43,067 nucleotides of DNA from Gammaproteobacteria bacterium 54_18_T64. Its GTDB lineage: Bacteria > Pseudomonadota > Gammaproteobacteria > Pseudomonadales > Porticoccaceae. The position numbers and the translations under genes are program-made. The DNA is taken from NCBI GenBank assembly GCA_002162825.1, contig MAAU01000042.1, forward strand, positions 1-43,067. The letters run 5' to 3'. The notes under the pieces were generated by a model. It did not search any database and was not told the origin of the DNA. It saw only the letters and a program-made list of their open reading frames with translations. Shown one piece after another: positions 1 through 9,321 of this stretch (its first letter is position 1; each line of letters starts with the position of its first letter).

Positions 1-173
1 AGTCTTTCATTGTTGCATCTCTTGCCGGAGAAAAGACGATTAGCCTACAGGCAGCTAACCGCTTCTTCTATCTCTTCAAGTTATGCACTTCAGATTTGAA
101 TCCAAGCTTTATTTTGCACACAACAGCAGTACAAATGGTGGCGCCCCAGCAACTCGGAGCGCCATTGCCAGCC
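1..173. other. No gene recognised at the window start
   Basis: This stretch lies downstream of pyrD, which ends at 174 on the minus strand. No open frame with a recognisable protein and no clear hairpin terminator was seen. The plus-strand frame opening at 96 runs into the antisense of pyrD and looks like a shadow. Confidence 0.4.
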
Positions 174-1190
174 CTAAGTCATCGCAGCCACCGCCCCTAC
201 GGCCTCACGAATCAAGGCTGGGCCGCGATAGATAAATCCGGTGTACACCTGAACCAGGCTGGCCCCGGCACTTATTTTTTCGCAGGCATCTGCACCACTG
301 AGTATGCCGCCGACACCAATAATCGGCAGCGCGCCATCGAGTTGCTCCGCCAGTTTGGCAACCACTTCAGTGGCCCGCTCACGCACCGGCCAGCCACTTA
401 AGCCGCCCTGTTCACCGGCCAGTGGCGAGCCCTTTACCTGTTCCCGCGACAGTGTGGTGTTGGTGGCAATCACACCATCGATACCGTGTTTAATCAGCTG
501 ACGAGCCATGTCGGTAATTTGCTCGTCATCCAAATCCGGTGCGATTTTTAAGGCTAGTGGCACATAGCGCCCCTGCTCATCCGCAAGACGAGTTTGCGTT
601 TGCTTCAGTGTTGCCAGCAGCTCATCCAACTGCTCGGCGTGCTGTAAATCTCTCAGGCCCGGGGTATTGGGCGAGGAGATATTGACGGCAATATAGTCGG
701 CATGGGCGTAGGCTTTTTCCATGCAGAGCCTATAGTCATCGCTGGCCTTCGCCACCGGGGTGTCAAAATTCTTGCCGATATTAATGCCCAGCACGCCTTT
801 AAATTGGCGTTCTTGAACCTGGGCTACCAGATGATCAATGCCCAAATTATTAAAGCCCATGCGATTAATAATGGCCTGGTATTCGGGCAGGCGGAACAAA
901 CGCGGCTGGGGGTTACCCGGCTGGGGTCGTGGCGTAATGGTGCCAATTTCGACGAAGCCGAAACCCAGCCCAGACAGGGCGTCAAAGTAGTCGCCGTTCT
1001 TGTCGAGACCCGCCGCCAGGCCGACCGGATTGGCAAACCTTAAGCCCATCGCCTCCACGGGTCTGGTCTCGGGCTTTGGCAGCAACTTTAACAACCCCAG
1101 TCGCGAGGAGATGGCGATGGCATTAAGGGAGAGGTGGTGGGAGGTCTCGGTGGGTAATAGAAACAAAGCCCTGCGCGCTAGCTGATACAT
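174..1190 (-). CDS. pyrD: Dihydroorotate dehydrogenase (quinone), class 2
   Basis: Oxidises dihydroorotate to orotate with FMN and passes electrons to membrane quinone, the fourth step of de novo pyrimidine synthesis. The 338 residues match the usual length of the class 2 enzyme. The N-terminal segment (about 1-40, starting [13 protein letters not shown]) is the amphipathic membrane-association region typical of class 2. The motif [11 protein letters not shown] carries the serine used as catalytic base in this class. The glycine-rich [10 protein letters not shown] and [13 protein letters not shown] near the C-terminus match the FMN phosphate-binding region. It is a single gene, divergent from the MoxR operon. 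Assignment is firm. Confidence 0.96.
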   Translation of the reverse strand: MYQLARRALFLLPTETSHHLSLNAIAISSRLGLLKLLPKPETRPVEAMGLRFANPVGLAAGLDKNGDYFDALSGLGFGFVEIGTITPRPQPGNPQPRLFRLPEYQAIINRMGFNNLGIDHLVAQVQERQFKGVLGINIGKNFDTPVAKASDDYRLCMEKAYAHADYIAVNISSPNTPGLRDLQHAEQLDELLATLKQTQTRLADEQGRYVPLALKIAPDLDDEQITDMARQLIKHGIDGVIATNTTLSREQVKGSPLAGEQGGLSGWPVRERATEVVAKLAEQLDGALPIIGVGGILSGADACEKISAGASLVQVYTGFIYRGPALIREAVGAVAAMT

Positions 1191-1501
1191 AATGCCCTCA
1201 TCTGTAGTGCCTATTTATTGCCTATAGTGCCTGCAAGTATTGCCGTCGCTTGATGCTCCGGCTCTCGGCCAATAGCCGGGGTGGCCCGGCAATGCTGAAA
1301 CGGGCGGCAAGGATAAGCCAAGGCCGTAGGCAAGTCATCAACAGCCCTCGTAAAAAATTCCGCCAGTGAACCTATCGCCACCCTCCCTGTCCCAACTGCG
1401 TGGCGCTAGAAAACCTTTGCCCCAGAGCTGGTAAACATTACAATCGCCTCCATAACAAGAGTTGTCATTCGATCTTTCAACAGAGTCCGTACAAGTTGCC
1501 C
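1191..1501. other. Divergent intergenic region pyrD / MoxR operon
   Basis: About 310 bases between two divergent transcription units. It contains GC-rich imperfect inverted repeats around 1260-1315 and a possible plus-strand promoter at 1417-1444. No additional coding region was supported. An in-frame upstream extension of the MoxR ORF to 1400 exists but overlaps that promoter-like sequence. Confidence 0.4.
1417..1444 (+). promoter_or_regulatory. Possible sigma-70 promoter for the MoxR-BatD operon
   Basis: TTGCCC at 1417-1422 and TACAAT at 1439-1444 are separated by 16 bases, close to the sigma-70 pattern. They lie about 60 bases before the preferred MoxR start at 1502. This is pattern recognition only. 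Confidence 0.3.
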
Positions 1502-2461
1502 ATGAGTGTATCCACGCAGATCCAAGCTTTACTTTCCTACCTCAATCAAACCATTATCGGCCAACAACACCTCGCCCAACGGCTGGTGATGGCCCTGCTG
1601 GCCGATGGCCATTTACTGGTCGAAGGCGCGCCCGGACTAGCTAAAACCAAGGCCATTAATACCCTGGCCAAGGGCGTTCATGCCGATTTTCACCGCATAC
1701 AGTTCACCCCGGATTTATTGCCCGCCGATGTCACGGGCAGCGATATTTACCGCCCCGAAAACGCCAGCTTTGAATTTCAGGCTGGGCCCATTTTCCACAA
1801 CCTGGTATTGGCCGATGAGATCAACCGCGCACCCGCCAAGGTGCAGTCGGCCCTCCTCGAAGCCATGGCCGAGCGTCAGGTCAGCATCGGCAATAAGATT
1901 TACCCCCTGCCCGAACTGTTTCTGGTGATGGCGACCCAAAACCCCATTGAGCAGGAGGGTACCTACCCCCTACCCGAAGCCCAGCTCGACCGCTTTTTAT
2001 TACATGTCAGCGTCGGCTACCCCGACGCCGCTGCCGAGCGGCAGATCCTCGCCCTGGTCAGAGATGAGGCCAGCGGCAGTTCCCTTCCCTCGCCCCCACA
2101 AGTGGATCAGGTCACCCTGTTTGCCGCGCGCAAAGAAGTCCTCGCCGTGCACATGGCCGACAATGTTGAGGAGTATCTCATTCAGTTAATTCAGGCCACC
2201 CGCCAGCCACTGAGCTATGGAGAACAACTCGACAACTGGCTCGACTACGGCGCCAGTCCACGGGCAACCATTGCCCTCGACCGCTGTAGCCGCGCCAATG
2301 CCTGGCTCGACGGACGAGATTTTGTCACGCCCGATGATATTCGCGCCGTCGCCCACGACATTCTGCGCCACCGCCTGATTCTCAGCTTTGAGGCCGAGGC
2401 CAATGGCATTACCGCCGACCGTGTGATCGATACCCTAATCGCTAACGTCGCCTCCGCCTGA
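1502..2461 (+). CDS. MoxR-family AAA+ ATPase
   Basis: A 319-residue AAA+ ATPase of the MoxR family, chaperone-like proteins encoded beside von Willebrand factor A (VWA) proteins and thought to help assemble or activate them. The P-loop reads GAPGLAKTK (the MoxR variant of Walker A), Walker B is LVLADEINRAP, and the sensor region is VMATQNPIEQEGTYPLPEAQLDRF, interrupted here only by family-typical positions. The C-terminal lid domain follows. The start at 1502 (MSVSTQIQ) is preferred over an in-frame start at 1400, because family members begin near here and the extra 34 residues are not homologous in character. It is the first gene of a six-gene operon ending with BatD. Confidence 0.92.
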   Translation: MSVSTQIQALLSYLNQTIIGQQHLAQRLVMALLADGHLLVEGAPGLAKTKAINTLAKGVHADFHRIQFTPDLLPADVTGSDIYRPENASFEFQAGPIFHNLVLADEINRAPAKVQSALLEAMAERQVSIGNKIYPLPELFLVMATQNPIEQEGTYPLPEAQLDRFLLHVSVGYPDAAAERQILALVRDEASGSSLPSPPQVDQVTLFAARKEVLAVHMADNVEEYLIQLIQATRQPLSYGEQLDNWLDYGASPRATIALDRCSRANAWLDGRDFVTPDDIRAVAHDILRHRLILSFEAEANGITADRVIDTLIANVASA

Positions 2462-2510
2462 GTCTCGAGTCGATTGATGCCTTCAGTACCAATGCTGCAG
2501 CACGCAGTTG

Positions 2511-3512
2511 ATGAGTCACTCACCCGTGTCTAAGCCCGGTCAACAAACCGAGCCGCCGACCAGTGTCGTCGCCTCCATAGCCGATCTCGCCAGGTTGCGC
2601 TTTGCCGCTCGCGAGTTAGTGCTATTTCCTCACCATGCCGTGAAAAGTGCCTTAGCGGGCACCCGCAGCTCGCGCTTTCGTGGTCGGGGTATGGACTTTG
2701 ACGAGGTGCGACCCTATCAGCCTGGTGACGATATTCGCTCCATCGACTGGCGTGTCACCGCCCGCACCACCAGCCCCCACACCAAGGTTTTTCGCGAGGA
2801 ACGCGAACGCCCGTTGATGGTCATTTGCGACTTACGTCAAACCATGTTTTTCGGCTCCCGGCGCTTAAAATCCGTCGTCGCCTGCGAGATCGCTAGTCTG
2901 TTGGCCTGGGCCGGTCTCAATGCCGGTGAGCGCATTGGTGCACTGGTGTTCGGCCCCGAACAACAGCGTGATATTCGCGCCCGCCGCAGCCAGCACAGCG
3001 TGCTGCAATTGATTCGAGCCCTGCACGAAACCAGTATGGCGCTCTTGCCACGCGAGCAGCCGCAAGCCAGCCAATCAGTACCGAGGCCCGGCGCTAACGA
3101 GCGCTACAGTCTCAGTGAAATACTCGAGGACACTCGCCGCGTCGCCCGTCCCGGCACCAGCCTGATGATCATCAGCGATTTTCACGACCTCGACGCAACA
3201 AGCGAGCGCCATCTCTTTGAACTTGCCCGCCACTGTGAGCTCAATCTCTTCCAGGTACATGACCCTCTGGAATGCCAGCTGCCTCCACCCGGGCAATACC
3301 AGGTTAGCAAGGGCACACAGCGTTTCTTATTGAATACCGCCAAAGCGAGTTTGCGCAGTCGTTTTGAACAGCGCCATCGCGACCAGGAGCAACTCCTGCA
3401 ACAGGCCACCCTGCGCCTCAAGCTACCACTACTCAACTTCTCCACAGATGAGCCCGTGCTCGACACCCTGCGTCTGGCGTTTGCCAAGCAGGGCCGGCGG
3501 AGGCGCTCGTGA
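2511..3512 (+). CDS. DUF58 domain protein of the MoxR/Bat operon
   Basis: A 333-residue DUF58 protein, a family almost always found directly after MoxR. The diagnostic motif is clear: GRGMDFDEVRPYQPGDD followed by IRSIDWRVTARTT. The C-terminal half has a VWA-like fold pattern with LMVICDLRQTMFFGS and later LMIISDFHDLD. No membrane segment is visible, so it is probably cytoplasmic or peripherally associated. The ATG at 2511 is used; a TTG directly precedes it at 2508. Its stop overlaps the GTG start of the next gene by four bases (GTGA), which indicates translational coupling. The molecular activity of the family is not established. Confidence 0.9.
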   Translation: MSHSPVSKPGQQTEPPTSVVASIADLARLRFAARELVLFPHHAVKSALAGTRSSRFRGRGMDFDEVRPYQPGDDIRSIDWRVTARTTSPHTKVFREERERPLMVICDLRQTMFFGSRRLKSVVACEIASLLAWAGLNAGERIGALVFGPEQQRDIRARRSQHSVLQLIRALHETSMALLPREQPQASQSVPRPGANERYSLSEILEDTRRVARPGTSLMIISDFHDLDATSERHLFELARHCELNLFQVHDPLECQLPPPGQYQVSKGTQRFLLNTAKASLRSRFEQRHRDQEQLLQQATLRLKLPLLNFSTDEPVLDTLRLAFAKQGRRRRS

Positions 3513-4087
3513 CTCAGCCCATGCTCGAACAACTCAGGGATATTCACCTGCCCCAGGCCGTGCATTGGTGGCCACCCGCTCCCGGTTGGTGGCTGGTCGC
3601 GCTACTTAGTTTGGCGCTGATCACATGGCTGTATCGCTATTTGCGGACACGCTATCGGCGCCAGTATTTTCGCGCTGAAAGCCGGGATTTACTACAGCAA
3701 CATTGGGCCAGGTATCAGCAAGAGTCTGTTACCAATGACGGTGCCGACCGTGAGTTTATTGAAAACACCCTAGCCCTACTGCGCCGTGCCGGCAAAACGG
3801 CTCACCTATCAATCGCCAACGAGAACGCCAATAAACAGAACAACAGCCAGCTCGAATCAATGCCCAGCCAGTCCCTGATGGAGGCCCTCGATCGGCACAG
3901 TGGCGGAAAACTATCCACCAGCCTGGCCTTGGCCGATATCAACGAGCGCCTCTACCGCGATAAAAGTACGGCGCTGAGCAGGGCACAAATGACATGTCTA
4001 CGGGACGTAGCGAAGAGCTGGCTAAAATCGAAGGCCTTCAAGCCCAGTGCAGATAAGCCCGCTGCCAAACACGAGGCTACTCACTGA
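3509..4087 (+). CDS. DUF4381 membrane protein of the MoxR/Bat operon
   Basis: A 192-residue protein with one N-terminal transmembrane segment (about residues 26-45, WWLVALLSLALITWLYRYL). A basic, mostly helical cytoplasmic tail follows. This architecture and the position between DUF58 and the first VWA protein are typical of DUF4381 proteins in gammaproteobacterial Bat operons. It starts with GTG inside the end of the DUF58 gene, and its stop shares a base with the next ATG at 4087. The region around residues 100-130, rich in N, Q and K, looks like a variable linker. A specific function is not known; a scaffolding role in a membrane VWA complex is inferred from context. Confidence 0.82.
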   Translation: MTQPMLEQLRDIHLPQAVHWWPPAPGWWLVALLSLALITWLYRYLRTRYRRQYFRAESRDLLQQHWARYQQESVTNDGADREFIENTLALLRRAGKTAHLSIANENANKQNNSQLESMPSQSLMEALDRHSGGKLSTSLALADINERLYRDKSTALSRAQMTCLRDVAKSWLKSKAFKPSADKPAAKHEATH

Positions 4088-5070
4088 TGTTGAGTTTACT
4101 CTGGCCCTGGATGCTGGCACTGGCCCCCCTACCCTGGTTGTATCGCTGGTGGCGTAGACCCGCAGACGACGCGCAAGCCGCATTGCTGGCACCGGTTTAT
4201 GCCCAGCTTGCCGCCGACAGCCCCAGCGGTCCCGCCGTGAATCACAATAACTGGCCGAGCCTCGCCCTCCTCACTTTGATCTGGCTCGCCTGCCTGTTGG
4301 CCGCCAGCCGCCCCCAGTGGATCGGCGAGCCCGTTGCCCTGCCCATCACTGGCCGCGACCTGCTTCTGGCGGTGGATATTTCCGGCAGCATGGAAGTCGA
4401 GGACATGGAGGTGAAGGGCTCGCTAATCGACCGCTTAAGTGTGGTTAAGGCCGTGGTTGGCAATTTTGTCGAGCGGCGCAGCGGCGATAGACTCGGCCTA
4501 ATTCTGTTTGGCGACCACGCCTATCTGCAAGCCCCCCTAACCTTTGATCGACTGACCCTCAATACGCTATTGCAGGAGGCCCTGATCGGCTTTGCCGGCA
4601 AGGGCACGGCCATTGGCGATGCCATTGGCCTGGGCGTCAAGCGCCTGAAAGATAAAGAGGAAAATAGCCGTGTCATCATCTTACTCACCGACGGTGCCAA
4701 TACCGCCGGCGAAGTCGAACCTCTGAAAGCGGCCGAGCTAGCGGCTGCCTATGGGGTCAAAATCTACACCATCGGTGTCGGTGCCGATGAGATTTTGCGC
4801 CGCAGTTTATTCGGCGTGCGTCGCGTCAACCCCTCAGCCGACCTCGACGAAGGTACTCTGCGAGCCATTGCCGCACAAACCGGCGGCCAGTATTTTCGCG
4901 CCCGCAACCCCAAGGAATTAGCGCAAATCTACGCCACCCTCGACCAACTCGAGCCAGTCAGCCAGGACGCCGAAACCTTCCGCCCCACTCGGGCATTGTT
5001 TTACTGGCCTCTGGGCGTGGCTTTGTCCTTGAGCGGCCTATTACTACTTATCCGTCGGATAAAGGCATGA
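4087..5070 (+). CDS. batA: VWA-domain membrane protein, BatA type
   Basis: A 327-residue inner-membrane protein with a VWA domain between transmembrane segments. Two hydrophobic segments precede the domain (about 1-18 and 58-76) and one follows at the C-terminus (ALFYWPLGVALSLSGLLLLI). The metal-ion-dependent adhesion site (MIDAS) is intact as DISGS, and the later LLTDGANTAGE supplies the conserved TDG. Bat proteins were named for Bacteroides aerotolerance; their biochemical role is unsettled, and envelope stress or protein-complex assembly is suggested in the literature. It overlaps both neighbours by one and four bases. The symbol follows family usage rather than proven orthology. Confidence 0.88.
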   Translation: MLSLLWPWMLALAPLPWLYRWWRRPADDAQAALLAPVYAQLAADSPSGPAVNHNNWPSLALLTLIWLACLLAASRPQWIGEPVALPITGRDLLLAVDISGSMEVEDMEVKGSLIDRLSVVKAVVGNFVERRSGDRLGLILFGDHAYLQAPLTFDRLTLNTLLQEALIGFAGKGTAIGDAIGLGVKRLKDKEENSRVIILLTDGANTAGEVEPLKAAELAAAYGVKIYTIGVGADEILRRSLFGVRRVNPSADLDEGTLRAIAAQTGGQYFRARNPKELAQIYATLDQLEPVSQDAETFRPTRALFYWPLGVALSLSGLLLLIRRIKA

Positions 5071-6995
5071 GCTTGTTCTCTGCAGAGCTAGCCACGGCCA
5101 TCGCTCAATTCCACTGGCTGCGCCCCTGGTGGCTCACCGCCCTCCTCCCTGGCATTGCTCTGGCCCTACTGCTGGCTCGGCGCAGTGGTAATAACAGTAA
5201 TTGGCAGGGCGTTATCGCTGCCGAGCTGCTGCCCTATCTAATCGAACAGGATGGCGGCACGCAGCGCCAGCGCCTGCATTGGTGGCTACTCGTCCCCTGG
5301 CTCTGTGCCTGTCTCGCCCTTGCCGGGCCGAGTTGGAATAAAATCCCTCTGCCCATACACAAGCAACAAACGCCACTGGTTATTCTTCTCGACCTCTCAC
5401 CGTCTATGTGGGCGGAAGATCTCAAACCCAACCGACTGACTCGCGCCCGCCTGAAACTCATCGACCTGCTGCACACACGGCAGGAAGGTACAACGGCACT
5501 GGTCGCCTATGCTGGCGATGCCCACATCGTCACCCCTCTGACGGACGACACCGCGACCATTATCTCCCTGCTGCCCGCCCTTAATCCGACAATAATGCCG
5601 ATAGCAGGTAATCAACCCTTGCAGGCACTGGAAAAAGGCATCGAACTCATCGGCAAAAGCGGCTTTCAAAATGGCCATGTACTACTGGTTTCCGATGGGC
5701 TGCCCAGTGCTGATTTACCAGAAATGAATGCCCAGCTAGAAAGCTACCCCGGCATTAGTACCTCGGTATTAGCCCTCGGCACAAAAGATGGCGCACCCAT
5801 TCCTTCAATGTCTTCCGCCGGTAAAGGTGGCTTTGTCAAAGATAGTCGAGGCAATATTGTCATTGCCCAATTAAGCGAAACACCACTGCGCAAACTGGCT
5901 CAAAACAATGGTGGTATCTACCGCAAGATCTCTCTCGACGATAGTGACATTGAAGCCCTAAGCCAGATTTTCGACAGTGCTGATAGCGAACAAAGCCAAC
6001 AATTAGAACGCACCTTTGACACCTGGCACGACAGTGGTTTCTGGCTGGTTCTGCCGCTACTGCCGTTTCTACTACTGGCCTTTCGCCGCAACGTACTGGC
6101 CTTATTAATTCTCGCCCCACTGGCTTTTGCGCCGGATAAAAGCCACGCCATGGAGTGGCAGGACCTCTGGCTGCGCAGTGACCAGCAGGGGCAAAAGGCA
6201 CTCGCCGCCGGTGACGTGGAGGCAGCTGAAGCCCTCTTCAAAAACCCCAGCTGGAAAGGTTCGGCAGCCTATCAAAAGGGTGACTTTAGCGCTGCCGAAG
6301 AGCATTTTAAAAACAGCGAAGCCAGCGCCGACAGCCTTTACAATCTGGCCAATGCCCAGGCTAAAGCCGGGCAGCTAGAAACCGCCTTGGAAAACTATCA
6401 GGCCGCCCTCGAATTAGAGGACAAACATGAAGATGCCAGCTTTAATAAGGAGCTGGTTGAAAAAGCCCTGAAACAGGAGCAAGAACAAAAAGAGCAGCAA
6501 GATCCGTCGCAAGATGACAAGAATTCAGAAGAGGGTGATAAAAGCGACGCCGATAAAGAGGATGGAGAGCCCTCATCCGATTCAGAGCAAGACGGACAGG
6601 AAGGTGAGGCTGGCGAGCAAGAGGCCGACGACAGTGATTATAATCCCGAGGATAGTCCGGAGAATAAAGAGCAAAACCCAGAATCGGATACTGAAAAAAG
6701 TGCTGAGCAAAACAAAGAAGATGCCGAGGCAAAAGACCCTGGCAATGCAGAGAATAAAGAAAAAACTGACGATACAGAATCTCAAAACACGGCGGAAGCA
6801 CAAGCCTCTGCCGCCGACGAAATGCCCGATGAACAACGTCAGGCCCTTGAGCAGTGGTTGCGCCGTGTACCCGACGACCCCAGCGGTTTAATGCGCAGAA
6901 AGTTTGAATACGAGGCCTGGCGGCACCAGCAAGAGACAGGCCGTGGTCGTTCCAGCCAGAGCCCGCCCCAGCAGCAGGAGACAGAACGTTGGTAA
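5067..6995 (+). CDS. batB: VWA plus TPR membrane protein, fused BatB/BatC type
   Basis: A 642-residue protein that joins what are often two proteins. Residues about 1-340 form a VWA domain with MIDAS residues DLSPS and two N-terminal membrane segments. A further hydrophobic segment lies near 322-350. Residues about 380-470 form tetratricopeptide-like repeats (for example the AAYQKGDFSAAEEHFK region). After these comes a linker of about 130 residues made almost only of E, D, Q, K, S and N, and a short conserved tail around QALEQWLRRVPDDPSGLMRRKF, typical of BatC ends. The start overlaps the BatA stop (ATGA). The acidic linker is presumably disordered and periplasmic. Confidence 0.88.
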   Translation: MSLFSAELATAIAQFHWLRPWWLTALLPGIALALLLARRSGNNSNWQGVIAAELLPYLIEQDGGTQRQRLHWWLLVPWLCACLALAGPSWNKIPLPIHKQQTPLVILLDLSPSMWAEDLKPNRLTRARLKLIDLLHTRQEGTTALVAYAGDAHIVTPLTDDTATIISLLPALNPTIMPIAGNQPLQALEKGIELIGKSGFQNGHVLLVSDGLPSADLPEMNAQLESYPGISTSVLALGTKDGAPIPSMSSAGKGGFVKDSRGNIVIAQLSETPLRKLAQNNGGIYRKISLDDSDIEALSQIFDSADSEQSQQLERTFDTWHDSGFWLVLPLLPFLLLAFRRNVLALLILAPLAFAPDKSHAMEWQDLWLRSDQQGQKALAAGDVEAAEALFKNPSWKGSAAYQKGDFSAAEEHFKNSEASADSLYNLANAQAKAGQLETALENYQAALELEDKHEDASFNKELVEKALKQEQEQKEQQDPSQDDKNSEEGDKSDADKEDGEPSSDSEQDGQEGEAGEQEADDSDYNPEDSPENKEQNPESDTEKSAEQNKEDAEAKDPGNAENKEKTDDTESQNTAEAQASAADEMPDEQRQALEQWLRRVPDDPSGLMRRKFEYEAWRHQQETGRGRSSQSPPQQQETERW

Positions 6996-8743
6996 GTAGA
7001 AGATCAAGTACCCGGCTCAAGGTTAAACACCCGCTCGGTAGATATGTTATCGGCCTGTGCCTACTGGTCCTCGCCCTCAATAGCTATGCGGCAAACCTGC
7101 TTAGCGAGGTTGATCGCAGTAGCGTACATCTCGGTGAAAGCTTCGAACTCAATGTCATTTTTAACCAACAGACGATGTTTGGCGAGCCCGATTTCACGGC
7201 CCTGGAAAAAGACTTTAAGATCTTAAGCCGCAACCGACGCAGTCAATACTCCAATCACAATGGCCGAAGCATCGCCACCACTCGCTGGGTTTTGCATCTT
7301 TCGCCAAGGCGCCTGGGCGCCCTGTTAATTCCCTCTTTCACATTCAAGGGTGAGATTAGTAACGCACTGGAGATAAATGTCAGCGAGGCCAAAGCCAGCA
7401 CTCACCAAACGGGGGCTGCGGTCTTTACCGAAACCCTGCTTGATAAAAACACAGTCTATGTCCAGGAGCAGGCTCTGCTTACTCTGCGCCTCTACACCTC
7501 CGTACCGATGAGCAACTTCACCGTGGGCGAACTGGCCGTAGCGGCTGCACAAGTACTCAAGGTAGCCGAGAGCCAGTACCAAAAAGATGTCGATGGCAAG
7601 CAGTACACCGTGGTCGAAACACACTACGCCATCTTTGCTGAGAGTAGTTCGACACTGGAAATACCGGCGATTCAGTACCGGGGAGTAATCACAGATCCAC
7701 GCTCGCGCCGCAGCTCGTCACTGTTCCAGCAACGAGGCAAACAGGTTTTTTTCAACACCGAAAGTCAGCAATTACAGGTCAAAGCCATACCCACTGACAC
7801 GACCCTGGAGTACTGGCTGCCCGGCGCGGACTTAGCCTTAGAGGAGCGCTGGAGCAATACCAGCGGTGATATCACCCTCGGTGAGCCCCTGACGCGCACC
7901 ATCACCATGACGGGGCAGGGCTTGATGGGCAGCCAGCTGCCCCCCCTGAAAATACCCCACAATAAAAGCTATAAACTCTATCCCGATCAGGCACAAATGG
8001 AAAATAGCCTGAGCGAGGCCGGTGTCAGCGGCAAACGCGTGGAGTCCATTGCCATCGTGCCAACCCAGCTCGGCAGCATTACCCTGCCCGATATTGCAGT
8101 GCAGTGGTGGGATACGACTACAAAGCGCCTACGCCAAACTGTGCTCAAGGGCCGCACCCTCAATGTGCTGCCCCCCGTTGGCGCGACAGAGCTGGATCTT
8201 GAACCCACTGCAGCGCTTGATACCAAGCACACTGAGGCAGCCTCGCCCGATGCGCCACCAGCCATATCGAGCCCAATAATGAGCTATATCTGGTTACTGG
8301 CCGCAGGTAATCTTGTCTTACTGATTATCGCCACGATTTTTGCGCTGTTATGGTGGCGCAATCGTCCCACCGACAAATTGGCATCGACAACAGGTGCAGC
8401 AGCCATATCTGACAAAGCATTGTTTAAGGCGATACGCATGGCCTGTGCCACCGACAATTACCCGGCATTGCGCCAGGCCATTATCGACTGGGCGCAGGTG
8501 CACTGGCAACGAGAGTCACTGCACAGTCTGGAGCAAGTCGCCGAATTGGCCGCAAACGATGAACTGTCGGCACAGTTTAAGGCTCTGGATGCGCGGCTCT
8601 ACAGCGCTAGGGAGGCACAGAAAGCGGTCAGTAGCGATACCATTTTTCTGCAGCTGGAGCACTTGAGGAAAAAAGGCCCCGCCAGCGCCGATAAACAGGA
8701 TGGGCGACAACATCTGCAGGCTCTCTACCCCAAAACCTCATAA
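6989..8743 (+). CDS. batD: BatD-family exported membrane protein
   Basis: A 584-residue BatD protein, the last gene of the MoxR/Bat unit. An N-terminal signal sequence is visible (about residues 18-35, YVIGLCLLVLALNSYAA). A long beta-rich periplasmic region follows, with the BatD pattern of VDRSSVHLGESFELNV near the start. One transmembrane helix lies at about 430-452 (IWLLAAGNLVLLIIATIFALLWW), then a cytoplasmic helical tail. The start appears to be TTG at 6989, overlapping the stop of the preceding gene, because no ATG or GTG precedes the signal peptide in frame. BatD-type proteins are thought to act with the VWA proteins in the envelope; the mechanism is unknown. Confidence 0.87.
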   Translation: MVSRRSSTRLKVKHPLGRYVIGLCLLVLALNSYAANLLSEVDRSSVHLGESFELNVIFNQQTMFGEPDFTALEKDFKILSRNRRSQYSNHNGRSIATTRWVLHLSPRRLGALLIPSFTFKGEISNALEINVSEAKASTHQTGAAVFTETLLDKNTVYVQEQALLTLRLYTSVPMSNFTVGELAVAAAQVLKVAESQYQKDVDGKQYTVVETHYAIFAESSSTLEIPAIQYRGVITDPRSRRSSSLFQQRGKQVFFNTESQQLQVKAIPTDTTLEYWLPGADLALEERWSNTSGDITLGEPLTRTITMTGQGLMGSQLPPLKIPHNKSYKLYPDQAQMENSLSEAGVSGKRVESIAIVPTQLGSITLPDIAVQWWDTTTKRLRQTVLKGRTLNVLPPVGATELDLEPTAALDTKHTEAASPDAPPAISSPIMSYIWLLAAGNLVLLIIATIFALLWWRNRPTDKLASTTGAAAISDKALFKAIRMACATDNYPALRQAIIDWAQVHWQRESLHSLEQVAELAANDELSAQFKALDARLYSAREAQKAVSSDTIFLQLEHLRKKGPASADKQDGRQHLQALYPKTS

Positions 8744-8772
8744 AGCACTTACTGAAACAAGGAAGAAAAATA

Positions 8773-9210
8773 ATGTCCCAATCGAACTCGTCGATCTGGA
8801 AAATACCGCTGTCACTCGATGCACTCAATAATGATTTCCCCGATGGGGCGGCGACAAATTCCGGTATCGAGTACACCGACTTCGGTGATGACTTTATCAC
8901 CGCACGCATGCCGGTCGATGAGCGCACCCGCCAGCCCTATGGCATCCTTCACGGCGGTGCCTCCTGCCTACTCGCCGAAACAGTGGGCAGTCACGCCTCC
9001 GCATTGTGTATCGATATGGAAAAGCAGTATTGCGTGGGCCTGGAAATCAATGCCAACCATATTCGCTCGGTCACAGAGGGTTTTGTCTATGGCACCGCCA
9101 AACCACTGCACCTGGGTCGCTCCACCCACGTTTGGGACATAATGATTCGCAGTGAAGAGGGAAAAACGGTGTGTATTTCACGCTTGACGATGATGGTTAA
9201 GGATCAGTAA
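8773..9210 (+). CDS. Hotdog-fold acyl-CoA thioesterase (PaaI/YdiI-like)
   Basis: A 145-residue single hotdog-domain protein. The motif QPYGILHGGASCLLAETVGS is characteristic of the PaaI/YdiI/MenI thioesterases, with the glutamate of LLAET at the usual catalytic position. A sequence AAGGAAG lies 8-15 bases before the ATG. E. coli YdiI hydrolyses 1,4-dihydroxy-2-naphthoyl-CoA, but no menaquinone genes are seen here, so a general aryl- or acyl-CoA substrate is equally possible. It follows BatD by 29 bases and could be cotranscribed, although its function suggests an independent role. Confidence 0.88.
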   Translation: MSQSNSSIWKIPLSLDALNNDFPDGAATNSGIEYTDFGDDFITARMPVDERTRQPYGILHGGASCLLAETVGSHASALCIDMEKQYCVGLEINANHIRSVTEGFVYGTAKPLHLGRSTHVWDIMIRSEEGKTVCISRLTMMVKDQ

Positions 9211-9218
9211 CTCACCGA

Positions 9219-9237
9219 CGTTTCAAGCTTTGAAACG
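9219..9237. terminator. Perfect hairpin after the thioesterase gene
   Basis: CGTTTCAA and TTGAAACG are perfect 8-base arms around a 3-base loop, starting 9 bases after the thioesterase stop. There is no clean run of T after it on the plus strand, so intrinsic termination is uncertain. Confidence 0.4.
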
Positions 9238-9258
9238 ACTAGAATGACTCATACAAGT

Positions 9259-9295
9259 AAAAACGGGGCGCACAACAGCATAAGCCGCTGGCCCC
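9259..9295 (-). terminator. Probable intrinsic terminator of the tas-type gene
   Basis: Read on the minus strand, GGGGC and GCCCC form a stem with an inner CAGC/GCTG pairing, followed at once by GTTTTT. It lies 27 bases beyond the aldo/keto reductase stop. Confidence 0.6.
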
Positions 9296-9321
9296 ATTGG
9301 CTATTACCTTAAGCTACGATT

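Noticed and set aside
1400-1501. N-terminal extension of the MoxR ATPase
   Set aside because: The extra 34 residues are unlike the family and overlap a promoter-like sequence; the ATG at 1502 gives a normal N-terminus.
6442-7080. Minus-strand 212-codon frame opposite batB
   Set aside because: It is antisense to the acidic low-complexity linker of the VWA/TPR protein, which keeps the opposite frame open by composition.
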